From NCBI GenBank assembly GCA_040365065.1, contig BAABNI010000010.1:62001-126000 (forward strand): 64,000 bases of DNA. Direction: 5' to 3'. Below are positions 44,039 through 53,861 of this stretch, one piece after another; the first letter of the stretch is position 1, and the number at the start of each line of letters is the position of its first letter. Under the pieces are notes generated by a model. It did no database searches. It had not been told where the DNA came from and worked only from the letters and a program-made list of their open reading frames with translations. The position numbers and the translations under genes were made by a program. Source of the DNA: Pelagadaptatus aseana. Its GTDB lineage: Bacteria > Pseudomonadota > Gammaproteobacteria > Pseudomonadales > Cellvibrionaceae.

Positions 44039-46735
44039 TCAGGCCTTCTTGGCTGCAGCTTTTTTTGCCGGCGCTTTCTTCTTGGCAGGTGCTTTTTTCT
44101 TCTTGTCAGCCGTTCCAGAAGCCAGCCACTTCCCACCTTGGTAGAAAGCCTTCCAACCACTGGCTTTGCCGTCTATTTCCGACTGCACATACTGCTCTTT
44201 GGTTTTACGGCTATATCGAACCAGTGTGGGATTCCCCATATCATCGGTTTCGGGAGCGTTGAATAGGAAACTGTACTTAGGATCTATCTCATCCTTATGA
44301 GGCAACAATTCAGAAACCAGAGGTGCCCGAGTCTCGCGGTTCTTTGGAAACTGACTGGCGGCCAAGAATAGCCCCGAAGCACCATCACGCAAGATATAGT
44401 GATCATCAACTTTAAGGCACTGCAATTCCGGCATAGGCACCGGGTCCATTTTAGGAGGCGCTGCCTCGCCATTTTTCAATAGTTTGCGTGTATTTTTGCA
44501 GGCTTCAGAAGTACATCCGAAGTATTTACCAAAGCGACCTGTCTTAAGCTGCATATCACTGCCGCATTTATCGCACTCGATAACCGGACCTTCATAACCC
44601 TTGAGTTTGAAACTGCCCTGCTCCACCTCAAAGCCGGAACAATCCGGGTTATTACCGCAGATGTGTAATTTGCGCTTCTCATCCAGTAAGTAGCTGTCCA
44701 TCGCTGTATTGCATAATTTACAACGATGTTTTTGCCGCAGCTGCTTGGATTCAGCCTCATCATCTTCATCGACGTTAACCGCTTCATCACCCGAAACAAG
44801 ATTGAGCGTGGTCTTACAGCGTTCCTTGGGTGGTAAGGCATAACCTGAGCACCCCAGAAACACACCCGTGGTTCCCGTACGAATTTGCATATTACGCCCA
44901 CAAGTTGGACACGCAATATCGGTTTCTGTGGGTGCGTTGGGGCGCATACCACCGTCATCATTTTGAGCCTTTAACAGCGTATTTGAGAATTCGGCATAGA
45001 AATCGTTGAGCAAGGCGTGCCACTCAATATCACCCTCAGCCACACGGTCAAGATTCTCTTCCATGTTGGCTGTAAAACTGTAATCCATCAGATCCGTAAA
45101 GTTCTCATTGAGGCGCTCAGTGACAATGTCACCCATCTTATCGGCATAGAAACGACGCTTATCCACATGGGCATAACCGCGATCCTGAATGGTGGAAATG
45201 ATTGACGCGTAGGTGGACGGGCGACCAATTCCACGCTTTTCCAACTCTTTCACCAGACTGGCTTCGGTATAACGCGCGGGCGGCTTGGTAAAGTGTTGAT
45301 TGGGATCGAGTTTTTGTAGGTTCAGGGTTTCACCCACCGCTAGTTCAGGCAAAACCACATCCTCGTCTTTTTTGGACTGCGGAGGCTGAACCTTCATAAA
45401 ACCATCGAAACGAATTACCCGGCCACGTGTGCGCAGCTCATATTCACCGGCACTCACCACCAGAGAGGTGCTGGTAAATTCTGCCGGAGTCATCTGGCAG
45501 GCAACGAATTGCTGCCAAATCAGTGTATAAAGTCTCTCAGCATCACGTTCCATACCCGTTAACTGGGTCGGTTTGACCGTGACGCTGGATGGACGAATGG
45601 CTTCGTGAGCCTCCTGAGCCCCTTCCTTACTTGAGTAGGAGTTAGGTGCCTTAGGCAGATAAGCTTTACCGTAATTGTCCAGAATGTAATCGCGACAGGA
45701 TTCCACGGCCTCTTTACTCAGATTAGTAGAGTCGGTTCGCATATAGGTGATGTAACCCGCCTCATAGAGACGCTGAGCCATCATCATGGTTTTCTTGACG
45801 CTGAACCCCAGACGGGTACTCGCAGCCTGTTGCAGGGTGGACGTTATGTAGGGGGCACCCGGCTTGGACTGGGTGGGCTTATCTTCTCTGGAAGAAACCT
45901 GATAGGCAGCCTGCTGCAACGCACTGACGGCAGCCATAGCCTGTTCTTCGTTCAATGGCTTGAAGGCGCTGCCAGCCTGCTTTTTAACCTCAAACCGAAT
46001 CTTGTCATCGGCGGATGTGGTCAAGTCAGCAAACACATCCCAGTACTCTTCGGGGATAAACGCTCTGATTTCCCGCTCGCGCTCAACCACGAGCTTAACG
46101 GCTACCGATTGAACCCGCCCTGCGGACAGGCCTCGTGCCACTTTTTCCCACAACAATGGCGATACCATGTACCCGACTACGCGATCGAGAAAACGTCGCG
46201 CCTGTTGAGCATTGACCCGATTGACATCAATGGGGCCCGGGCTTTCAAACGCCTCCTGAATCGCGGTTTTGGTAATTTCATTAAATACAACGCGTCGATA
46301 ACGGGACTCTTCGCCACCAATGGCCTGCTGCAAATGCCAGGCAATGGCCTCTCCCTCTCTATCCAAATCCGTTGCCAGATAGATGTGATCGGCCTGTGCC
46401 GCCAGTGCCCGTAATTCATCAACGACTTTTTCCTTACCGGGCAAAATCTCATAGTGAGCCTCCCAGTTTTTATCCGGATTGATGCCCATGCGGTTAATAA
46501 GCTGCTCTTTGGCCTTCTTGCGCTTGTGCTCTACTTTCTGTTCAGGGGACATCTTGCGAGTGATCGCCGCCTGTCGGGCGCGTTCTTTCGGATCAACAGG
46601 CTTTTTGGCTGAACCACTGGTAGGAAGATCACGAATGTGACCAATGCTGGACTTCACAACGTAGTCGGCGCCCAAATATTTGTTAATTGTCTTCGCTTTG
46701 GCGGGCGACTCGACAATAACCAAGGATTTTCCCAT
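44039..46735 (-). CDS. topA: DNA topoisomerase I
   Basis: This type IA topoisomerase of 898 residues relaxes negative supercoils. It has an N-terminal Toprim domain (VIVESPAKAKTINKYLG and the DLDREGEAIAWHL acidic motif), and the active-site tyrosine in GYITYMRTDSTNLS. Three C-terminal four-cysteine zinc ribbons follow (starting CPTCGRNM, CKLCNTAM and CDKCGSDM), then a lysine/alanine-rich tail. The length and layout are normal for gammaproteobacteria. Confidence 0.98.
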   Translation of the reverse strand: MGKSLVIVESPAKAKTINKYLGADYVVKSSIGHIRDLPTSGSAKKPVDPKERARQAAITRKMSPEQKVEHKRKKAKEQLINRMGINPDKNWEAHYEILPGKEKVVDELRALAAQADHIYLATDLDREGEAIAWHLQQAIGGEESRYRRVVFNEITKTAIQEAFESPGPIDVNRVNAQQARRFLDRVVGYMVSPLLWEKVARGLSAGRVQSVAVKLVVEREREIRAFIPEEYWDVFADLTTSADDKIRFEVKKQAGSAFKPLNEEQAMAAVSALQQAAYQVSSREDKPTQSKPGAPYITSTLQQAASTRLGFSVKKTMMMAQRLYEAGYITYMRTDSTNLSKEAVESCRDYILDNYGKAYLPKAPNSYSSKEGAQEAHEAIRPSSVTVKPTQLTGMERDAERLYTLIWQQFVACQMTPAEFTSTSLVVSAGEYELRTRGRVIRFDGFMKVQPPQSKKDEDVVLPELAVGETLNLQKLDPNQHFTKPPARYTEASLVKELEKRGIGRPSTYASIISTIQDRGYAHVDKRRFYADKMGDIVTERLNENFTDLMDYSFTANMEENLDRVAEGDIEWHALLNDFYAEFSNTLLKAQNDDGGMRPNAPTETDIACPTCGRNMQIRTGTTGVFLGCSGYALPPKERCKTTLNLVSGDEAVNVDEDDEAESKQLRQKHRCKLCNTAMDSYLLDEKRKLHICGNNPDCSGFEVEQGSFKLKGYEGPVIECDKCGSDMQLKTGRFGKYFGCTSEACKNTRKLLKNGEAAPPKMDPVPMPELQCLKVDDHYILRDGASGLFLAASQFPKNRETRAPLVSELLPHKDEIDPKYSFLFNAPETDDMGNPTLVRYSRKTKEQYVQSEIDGKASGWKAFYQGGKWLASGTADKKKKAPAKKKAPAKKAAAKKA

Positions 46736-47107
46736 AGTAGTATTAATCTCTGTTACGACTCAGTTCAGACGTCAAATAGATAGCACATTGATCAATTATT
46801 GATCATCATGGCCGGATAATTGGCTCACAGAGCCACAAAGGGCGTCATATATAATTCCTGTAAATAGCTGGGTCAAGCCATGCTTCAGGATTTAAGTGCA
46901 TTTTCTTTAAAAGTCCAATTTTCATTCAATCAAAACAAACAGGCTGTTGAACACTGGTTTAACACCATATTTTTACAAAATAAGCCCCGATTCAACCCTA
47001 TTATCCCCATGCCTACGGAACCGGCCAATAAAGTTTGAATAAAATCCGCCGACAATCTGTAATATAAGCTTATGCAAATTTCCTGTTTATTTCTTTTATA
47101 GAATCTT
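46736..47107. other. Divergent intergenic region upstream of topA
   Basis: This 372-bp, AT-rich region has no supported gene. It should carry the topA promoter and that of the gene at 47108. An imperfect inverted repeat GTTGAAC-ACTG-GTTTAAC (46946-46963) is the only structure noticed. No known operator was assigned. Confidence 0.4.
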
Positions 47108-47971
47108 ATGTCAGCGCTGGCGTTCTTAATATTGTTTATCGTTCTGGCCATTGGTTCATTGGCCGTGGTCAGCTATATCAATGAAAAAGAAAAACGGCAG
47201 AAGCTGGTGCGGCAAAAGCTCAATCAAGTAAAGCTACGCTCAAATGAACTGGAAGAACTGGTTGTGGCTGTTGATCAACTGGTAGAAACCCGAGCCATTC
47301 CCCGTCTTATCAACGAAGAAATCATTGAAATGCTGGCCAGTGTTAAAGATGGCAACGAGCAGGCCCTTTTTTTACAGGCCAATTATCAGACCGCCATCGC
47401 CCGACACGATATATTGTCAGACGAAACGAAAGATAAAAATTACGACCGAATGATGGAGAGTGACAAGCAGATTGCTCAATCACAAAGATACCTGCAGGAG
47501 GCCGCCCGCATCATCCGCAAACAACAGGGCACCGGCAAAATATCCCTCGAGGAAATGAACGCGTTTATTGAAGAGCTGGCTTGGTCAAATCTCACCATTG
47601 AGGCCATCACCTACATTGGCCAAGGACACAAAGCCATCAACCGCAACGACGTTTTGAGTGCCCATGCCTTCTACAAGAAGGCACAACAGGTTTTGGCAAA
47701 CTCCGCTCACAGCAACCCACAAAGGCATAAGATCATCAAGGAATTGTCAGAGATGATGTCCGGTCGTCGTAAAATTGTGTCTGTGGAATTAATGCCGGAA
47801 ACCCAATACAACCCTGGCGGAGATGGCACCACCTCATTTCACATAGACAACAAACTGGACGATGAAGAGCCTCATAGCGAGGCAGAAGAAGTACTGCCTG
47901 AAACGCAACCGGCTGATCAGAGCGAGAGCCGCGATGATTCGGCTCCCACTACCGATAACAGCGCTACCTAA
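47108..47971 (+). CDS. Membrane-anchored helical protein of unknown function
   Basis: This protein of 287 residues has an N-terminal membrane helix (about 3-23), followed by a long alpha-helical cytoplasmic part with coiled-coil character (NEKEKRQKLVRQKLNQVKL) and a TPR-like pair of helices (about 165-205). The acidic, disordered tail starts at about residue 235. A protein of this type is encoded beside topA in pseudomonads; I know no function. No clear ribosome site precedes the ATG. The tail overlaps the next, convergent gene by 4 bases. Confidence 0.75.
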   Translation: MSALAFLILFIVLAIGSLAVVSYINEKEKRQKLVRQKLNQVKLRSNELEELVVAVDQLVETRAIPRLINEEIIEMLASVKDGNEQALFLQANYQTAIARHDILSDETKDKNYDRMMESDKQIAQSQRYLQEAARIIRKQQGTGKISLEEMNAFIEELAWSNLTIEAITYIGQGHKAINRNDVLSAHAFYKKAQQVLANSAHSNPQRHKIIKELSEMMSGRRKIVSVELMPETQYNPGGDGTTSFHIDNKLDDEEPHSEAEEVLPETQPADQSESRDDSAPTTDNSAT

Positions 47972-48489
47972 ATCCCATTTCTACCAGAAGCACAAGAAAT
48001 ACTGGCCGCAGTTTGCTCCAGCCAGTCTGCAATAGCCTCCACATCATTCTCGCTGCCGAGTTCATTCCAAAAGCAGCACAACCCTTGTGGACCACTACAA
48101 AGCGCGTAAACATTGCCTGGCAGGCAATTAACCCCCTGCTCAAGCTCAGTGACAAACCCTTCCGGCATATGTGAGGGCGATTGTAGCCAATCCCAATCAC
48201 CAAAAACGTGCAAATCATGGACGAATGATTTCTTGATCAACACCCAGACATTGCGAATATCATCCTGTTCATGCCAGGGTAAACAGTAGGTTACTGCCTG
48301 TTTACGCGATCCACTGTTGTGATCACTGCCTTTGGGAATCGGTTGATAATGTACCCGCAATCCCCTTTTCAGCGCCGCGTTTCGCAGACGGGTTTCACGC
48401 CGTTGCGCCGGAGTCGGCTGCATTAACATGATCGGGCCAAGTATAAGGGCCAATGCAGCAAGGCAAATAATGATTGGGAGCCAACCCAC
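47968..48489 (-). CDS. Small membrane-anchored protein of unknown function
   Basis: This protein of 173 residues starts at GTG with AAGGAG six bases upstream. One N-terminal membrane helix (about 2-23) is followed by a soluble domain with several Trp and Cys residues (VTYCLPWHEQDD, GDWDWLQS, GLCCFWNELG). I do not recognise a characterised family. It converges on and overlaps the end of the preceding gene by 4 bases. Confidence 0.7.
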   Translation of the reverse strand: MGWLPIIICLAALALILGPIMLMQPTPAQRRETRLRNAALKRGLRVHYQPIPKGSDHNSGSRKQAVTYCLPWHEQDDIRNVWVLIKKSFVHDLHVFGDWDWLQSPSHMPEGFVTELEQGVNCLPGNVYALCSGPQGLCCFWNELGSENDVEAIADWLEQTAASISCASGRNGI

Positions 48490-48624
48490 CGAACACTCCT
48501 TGATAAAAAATAAAAAAGTTGAAGGAGCTATGGAATAAGCTCCTCCGTTTGATATAAATCTAACGCCACAGCAATCAGTATTCTATGATGAATACCAAAG
48601 GAAGATCGCCTAGAGGAAAAATCA

Positions 48625-49065
48625 ATGAACCATTATACCCACATATTGGTCGGCCTTGACCTGACGGATGATTCCGAAGAAGTTTTGGAAAGGGCTACGG
48701 CACTGACTAAAGATTGCAATGCCAAACTGACACTGGCACACATCATTGAGCCCCTGACCTTTGCCTATGGTGGTGATATACCTGTGGATCTCACCGAGAT
48801 TCAGATGCAACTGGAAATACAGGCCAAAGAAACCCTGTCTTCAATTGCCAAAGTACTCGCGGCAGAAGTGGCAGGCCAGCACGTCATCATTGGCCAGCCA
48901 GTGGATGAAATGCACCAACTGGCCGAACAAATTGGCGCTGATCTGATTATTGTGGGCAGCCATGGGCGCAAAGGTCTGGCGCTGCTACTGGGTTCCACCG
49001 CAAATGGCGTGATTCATGGCGCCAAGTGCGATGTACTTGCCGTCCGGGTCGCATTGAAATCCTGA
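48625..49065 (+). CDS. Universal stress protein (UspA family)
   Basis: This single Usp domain of 146 residues begins YTHILVGLDLTDDSEEVL. It has the ATP-binding motif GSHGRKGLALLLGST near the C-terminus, which marks the nucleotide-binding type. AGAGGAAA precedes the ATG. It is monocistronic between two oppositely directed genes. Members respond to starvation and other stress; the specific partner is unknown. Confidence 0.93.
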   Translation: MNHYTHILVGLDLTDDSEEVLERATALTKDCNAKLTLAHIIEPLTFAYGGDIPVDLTEIQMQLEIQAKETLSSIAKVLAAEVAGQHVIIGQPVDEMHQLAEQIGADLIIVGSHGRKGLALLLGSTANGVIHGAKCDVLAVRVALKS

Positions 49066-49085
49066 CATTCAAGCAACCCAGCGGA

Positions 49086-50978
49086 CTAACTGTCTAACTC
49101 ATCCCAGCGGCTGTATTTCTGCTCCAGCAGAGTTTGCATCTCGCCCAGCTGTTTCAGAACCTCAGCGACCTGCTGATGATCACCGTTATAGAACCCCGGG
49201 GCAGCAGTCTGCTGTTCCAGGGTTTCAATTTCCCCTTCAAGCACTTCAATTTCACCGGGCAGAGCATCCAGCTCTCTTTGCAGTTTATAACTGAGCTTCT
49301 TAGCCGGAGCCTGAGCTGGCCGCGTATCGGCGATTTCGGCCTTGGCTGGTTGGGGGGTTACCTCAGGCAAAGATGGCTGCGCCCGAGACTCAAGCCACTG
49401 CCCTCCCTGCCGAATCCAGTCTGCATAGCCACCTACGTACTCTTTTACTACCCCTTCGCCCTCAAAGGCCAGAGTACTGGTAACCACATTGTCGAGAAAC
49501 GAACGATCGTGACTTACCAGCAGAATGGTACCGGTATAATTGGCGAGAACATCCTCCAACAACTCCAGAGTTTCTACATCGAGATCGTTGGTCGGCTCAT
49601 CCAACACCAGCAGATTACTGTCTTTACTGAATAACTTGGCCAGCAGTACCCGATTGCGCTCACCGCCAGACAGTGCCTTAAGCGGTGTTCTCGCTCTGGC
49701 CCCGGTAAACAGAAAATCACTCAGGTAACTGATGATGTGTCGGGTCTTACCGTTGACCTCAATACTATCTCGGCCCTCCGCAACGTTCTCAACCGCATTC
49801 TTATCCAGATCAAGTTGCTCTCGCAGTTGATCAAAATAGGCAATATTGAGACTGGTTCCGGTGCGTACCGTCCCAGACTGTGGCTGCAGCTGACCAAGAA
49901 TGATTTTCAGCAGGGTACTCTTTCCGGCGCCATTGGGGCCGATCAACCCAATGCGGTCCCCTCGCAGGATGGTGGTAGTGAGGTCTGCAATAACCGGTCG
50001 GCCTTCCCAGGCATGGGACACACCCACCAATTCTGCCACCAACTTGCCGGACAGGCCCGAGCTGCCAGCTTCCAGCTTGACCTTGCCCACTCGCTCGCGA
50101 CGCTCAGAACGCTCAACCCGCATGGCCTTTAAAGCCCTGACCCGGCCCTCGTTGCGGGTTCTTCTCGCCTTGATGCCCTGTCTGATCCATTTTTCCTCTT
50201 CGGCCAGACGCTTATCGAACAGAGCATTATGGCGTTCTTCTTCTGCCAGTTGCTGCTCACGAAATTCAAGAAAACTGCGGTAATCACCGTGCCATTGACG
50301 AATGGAGCCCCTGTCGAGCTCAACAATATCCGTTGCCAGATTTTGCAACAGTTGACGATCATGAGTAATAAATACCACGGCACCGTTAAAGGCTAAAACC
50401 TGCTCTTCAAGCCACTCAATGGCCTGAATATCGAGATGGTTGGTTGGCTCATCAAGTAACAATACATCGGGCTCAGATACCAGGGCCCGAGCCAGAGCCA
50501 CACGACGACGCCAACCACCTGAGAGCTCAGCGAGCGTTTTCTCTGCTGGCAGATCAAGGCGAGTCAAAATGGCTTCAACCCGTTGTTGCAACATCCAGCC
50601 ATCACAGGCTTCGATCTGCTGCTGAACCCGAGCCAACTTGTCCATATCCTGTTGTTCTGAATGAATCAGGCTGTGGTACTGCATTAACAGCCTGCCAACA
50701 TCCTTTAGGCCGGAAGCCACAGCATCGTAAACCGACACCTGATCCGGGTCGGGAAGATCCTGCTCAAGGCGAGCAATCTTCAAGGTTGGCTGGGTCCAAA
50801 GGGAGCCATCATCAAGCTGAACCAGGCCATCAATTACTTTCATCAGGGAAGATTTGCCAGCACCGTTGCGACCAATCAAACAAACTCTCTGCCCCTTGTC
50901 GACGGACAAGTCCACCTCATCAAGCAAGATCTGAGTACCATAATGCAAACAGGCTTGTTTTAACTCTAAAAGCGCCAT
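49086..50978 (-). CDS. uup: ABC-F ATPase Uup
   Basis: This soluble protein of 630 residues has two ABC cassettes: Walker A GRNGAGKSS with signature LSGGW, and GPNGAGKST with signature LSGGE. An ABC-F linker lies between them, and a C-terminal coiled-coil domain (about 565-630, KLSYKLQRELDALPGEIEVLE) binds DNA in Uup. It has no membrane domain. Uup proteins act on ribosomes or branched DNA and limit precise excision of transposons in E. coli. Confidence 0.94.
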   Translation of the reverse strand: MALLELKQACLHYGTQILLDEVDLSVDKGQRVCLIGRNGAGKSSLMKVIDGLVQLDDGSLWTQPTLKIARLEQDLPDPDQVSVYDAVASGLKDVGRLLMQYHSLIHSEQQDMDKLARVQQQIEACDGWMLQQRVEAILTRLDLPAEKTLAELSGGWRRRVALARALVSEPDVLLLDEPTNHLDIQAIEWLEEQVLAFNGAVVFITHDRQLLQNLATDIVELDRGSIRQWHGDYRSFLEFREQQLAEEERHNALFDKRLAEEEKWIRQGIKARRTRNEGRVRALKAMRVERSERRERVGKVKLEAGSSGLSGKLVAELVGVSHAWEGRPVIADLTTTILRGDRIGLIGPNGAGKSTLLKIILGQLQPQSGTVRTGTSLNIAYFDQLREQLDLDKNAVENVAEGRDSIEVNGKTRHIISYLSDFLFTGARARTPLKALSGGERNRVLLAKLFSKDSNLLVLDEPTNDLDVETLELLEDVLANYTGTILLVSHDRSFLDNVVTSTLAFEGEGVVKEYVGGYADWIRQGGQWLESRAQPSLPEVTPQPAKAEIADTRPAQAPAKKLSYKLQRELDALPGEIEVLEGEIETLEQQTAAPGFYNGDHQQVAEVLKQLGEMQTLLEQKYSRWDELDS

Positions 50979-51158
50979 TGAGCTGTCCCCATGAAAAAAC
51001 AGCGTTATTCTACTAGATTGCCACCAATGACTATAGGAATTGCTTTACAATATCCGCATAAAACATTGAAAAATCATGAAAAACACTGGTGACAATAACA
51101 CAATCGACTATGCTTTCATTAGTCGTACCGTTTTATTGATAGTGTGAATTGGGGAATC

Positions 51159-53165
51159 ATGATCAATAAACTCATATTCAGGCAAATAACGCTGACTATC
51201 AGCTTATTAAATACTTGGCGACGCCGGCTTTACCCCGTCCTGTTTGCCGCTCTGCCCGTGACGGGCTTGGCTGATAGCGCCAAACCAGCGGAAACTTTTG
51301 CCCAACCAATGCTGCAACAGCAGCGCGAGCACTACCTTGCTGCCCGTGATGCGCTGCAAAAGAGGCACTTTAAAAGCTATCAAAAACACCGCCAGCAGCT
51401 GCTTGATTACCCTCTGACACCGTACCTCGACTACGCGGAATTACAAAGGCGCCTCCACCGTCTTCCCCATCAGGAGGTAGACCAGTTTTTAACCAAGAAC
51501 AGAGACACCCTGCTTGGCAATCGTCTGCAGAGACAGTGGCTGACTGTGCTGGCCAGTCAGAAACGCTGGCAGGACTATCGAAGCTATTATGTTACCTCCG
51601 CCAACTCAACCGAACTGCGCTGCCATGCACTTGAAGCCAGAGCCAGAACCGGGGATAAAACCGCGTTATCTGAAGTAACTGAACTGTGGAATGTGGGCCG
51701 CTCGCAACCGGACGAATGCGATAACGTCTTCAAGCTGTGGCTCAACAGCGAACATTTCAATCAGGATATTGCCTGGCAACGCTTTGACAAAGCGATGGCC
51801 GCTGGCAAAGTCCAACTGGCTCAGTATGTCGCCAAACGCTTCGATGCCACCAACCAAAACTACGCCAAACTGTATATCGAAGTACATCACTACCCTTCCC
51901 GATTGCACAAACAACAACGCTTTCTGGAGCAATCGGCCAAGATGCAAAGCGTTATCCTTCACGGAATCAAGCGTTATGCCAGACGCGACAGCCCCAATGC
52001 TTTACGCCAGTGGAAACGTTACGACGCCCAGCAGCTGTTTGAAGATCAACAGCGATTCGAGTTGCAGCAATATCTGGCTTCTCGACTGGTGCGACAGGGT
52101 CATCAGGACAAAGCCGAGGACTTGCTGGCAGGTATGTCGGATATCACCAGCGATCGCCTGATCGAAGGCCTGCTGCGCGAATTCCTTAAAGAAAAGGACT
52201 GGGTCAAAACCCTGTCTTATATTGACAAACTGCCAGCTGAAAGCCAGCAACAGGAACGCTGGCAATACTGGCAGGCCCGAGCCCTTGAACAACTGGGTCA
52301 GACCAAACAAGAAGTCACACCCAAACAGCTCTACACAAAATTGGCCTTGCAGCGCGGCTACTACGGCTTTCTTGCCGCCGACCGTCTGGGACGACAGTAC
52401 CACCTGGGGGATGTCCCGGCCTTAATGGATAAATCCAGAGTTGCAGCCATTGCCAACCGCGGCGCGAGCCTGCGAGCCAGAGAACTATTGGCTGTTGGTG
52501 ATGAGCTCAATGCAAGACGCGAATGGCTGCATATGACCCAACAACTGTCCACCGAAGAGCATGTGGCAGCCGCCAAATTGGCACACCAGTGGGGGTGGCA
52601 TCACAACACCATTATTTCTCTGGCGAGCGCCAAATACTGGGATGACTTACAGATGCGCTTCCCCCTGGCCTATAACAAACAGGTTCAGCAATCGGCCAGA
52701 CAGTTGAATGTATCGCCACTGTTGCTGTTTGCCATTGCTCGCCAGGAAAGCGCATTCGCCGCAGATGCCCGCTCTCCAGCCGGAGCCATGGGACTGATGC
52801 AGTTATTACCCAGCACGGCCAAAATGACCGCCAAACGAGCGGGCATCCGCTACCGCAAGTTTGATCTACTGACGCCAGAAAAAAACATCGTACTCGGCAG
52901 CCACTACATCAACAGCCTGCTGCAACAATTTAAGGGCAATCGCATTTTAGCGGCCGCGGCCTATAACGCAGGGCCCCACAGAGTAAAACAATGGTTAAAA
53001 GCCAGCGCCGAACAACTGCCTTATGACATCTGGATCGAGGCCATACCCTACCGGGAGACCCGGCGCTATGTACAAAACATACTGGCCTATTCAGTCATCT
53101 ACGGCTATCGCATGGGCACAACCCCCAGCTTGTTGAGCCCCACGGAAGCCAATCAGCCACTATAA
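51159..53165 (+). CDS. slt: Soluble lytic murein transglycosylase (Slt70 type)
   Basis: The protein has 668 residues from the ATG at 51159, with GGGGA upstream (a GTG at 51144 is less likely). The signal peptide extends to about residue 40, with a rather long positively charged N-terminus. A large alpha-helical superhelix domain (about 50-490) precedes the SLT domain, with catalytic Glu at about residue 530 in IARQESAFAADARSPAGAMG. The AYNAGPHRVKQW motif is also present. It cleaves glycan strands in the periplasm to anhydro-muropeptides, the precursor pool that NagZ in this window acts on after uptake. Confidence 0.95.
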   Translation: MINKLIFRQITLTISLLNTWRRRLYPVLFAALPVTGLADSAKPAETFAQPMLQQQREHYLAARDALQKRHFKSYQKHRQQLLDYPLTPYLDYAELQRRLHRLPHQEVDQFLTKNRDTLLGNRLQRQWLTVLASQKRWQDYRSYYVTSANSTELRCHALEARARTGDKTALSEVTELWNVGRSQPDECDNVFKLWLNSEHFNQDIAWQRFDKAMAAGKVQLAQYVAKRFDATNQNYAKLYIEVHHYPSRLHKQQRFLEQSAKMQSVILHGIKRYARRDSPNALRQWKRYDAQQLFEDQQRFELQQYLASRLVRQGHQDKAEDLLAGMSDITSDRLIEGLLREFLKEKDWVKTLSYIDKLPAESQQQERWQYWQARALEQLGQTKQEVTPKQLYTKLALQRGYYGFLAADRLGRQYHLGDVPALMDKSRVAAIANRGASLRARELLAVGDELNARREWLHMTQQLSTEEHVAAAKLAHQWGWHHNTIISLASAKYWDDLQMRFPLAYNKQVQQSARQLNVSPLLLFAIARQESAFAADARSPAGAMGLMQLLPSTAKMTAKRAGIRYRKFDLLTPEKNIVLGSHYINSLLQQFKGNRILAAAAYNAGPHRVKQWLKASAEQLPYDIWIEAIPYRETRRYVQNILAYSVIYGYRMGTTPSLLSPTEANQPL

Positions 53166-53255
53166 TGAACAAACTACCAACGCCAGCGCCTCTTGCTGAA
53201 GGGCAATTACGGCAAAATCAAAACAGGCGTGCCAATCAAGTCAATAGGAGCTTTT

Positions 53256-53840
53256 GTGCCAACGGATAACTTGCCTGCCAATAACAGTACCGACAGAGAA
53301 GACTGGAGCCATGTGCAGGAAACCATCACCATGCTGTATCTGGCCGTCTGCCAGATCAAAAGCTCTCTCACGGAAAGTAACCGCTCCATGGACCAGCTGA
53401 CCAGTTCGTTTACTGAGTTGGCATCTCACTCCAGCGAAGTCAGTAATCGGGCTCAAAATCTGGACAACCCCGCGCAATGGCAGGATTTCAAGAATGAAAT
53501 TTCCAATACCGCGGCGGAAATGCAAACCAAAATCAGCGAAGCCATTACCGCCTTCCAGTTCTATGACCGCATCAGCCAGCGGCTGGACCATGTCGCCCTG
53601 AGCCTTGAGCAAACCACTGATTTAATGTCGCACCCGGAAAAAATTCAGGAACCGGAAGCCTGGAGAGGCATTCAGGAAGAGGTAAAGAGCAGCTATTCCA
53701 TGGAAGCCGAGCGCATTATGTTCGAGCACATAATGCGCGGCGCCTCAGTGAAAGAAGCTCTAGAAATATACAATCATCACTTTGAAGAGAGCGATTCTCT
53801 TGTTCTTGATGATACAGACGATGAAATCGAATTATTCTAA
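53256..53840 (+). CDS. CheZ-like helical protein, putative response-regulator phosphatase
   Basis: The protein has 194 residues from a GTG at 53256 that has AGGAG five bases upstream; the longer frame to 53193 has no site. It is mostly helical. The segment AFQFYDRISQRLDHV places Asp104 and Gln108 four residues apart, the same spacing as the catalytic Asp143 and Gln147 of CheZ. The rest is too diverged for a firm family call. It is convergent with cheV, only 21 bp away, which suits a chemotaxis-related role. The phosphatase activity is inference; it could instead be a CheZ-fold adaptor. Confidence 0.6.
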   Translation: MPTDNLPANNSTDREDWSHVQETITMLYLAVCQIKSSLTESNRSMDQLTSSFTELASHSSEVSNRAQNLDNPAQWQDFKNEISNTAAEMQTKISEAITAFQFYDRISQRLDHVALSLEQTTDLMSHPEKIQEPEAWRGIQEEVKSSYSMEAERIMFEHIMRGASVKEALEIYNHHFEESDSLVLDDTDDEIELF

Positions 53841-53861
53841 ATGATTTAAACCAAGCGAAAA

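Noticed and set aside
44039..44120. Lys/Ala-rich repeat at the topA 3' end as a separate repeat element
   Set aside because: It is the ordinary basic tail of gammaproteobacterial topoisomerase I, encoded in frame.
43120..46735. Mobile element or genomic island around the small unknown genes
   Set aside because: No integrase, transposase, direct or inverted terminal repeats or tRNA target site; the gene order is the conserved one around lexA and topA.
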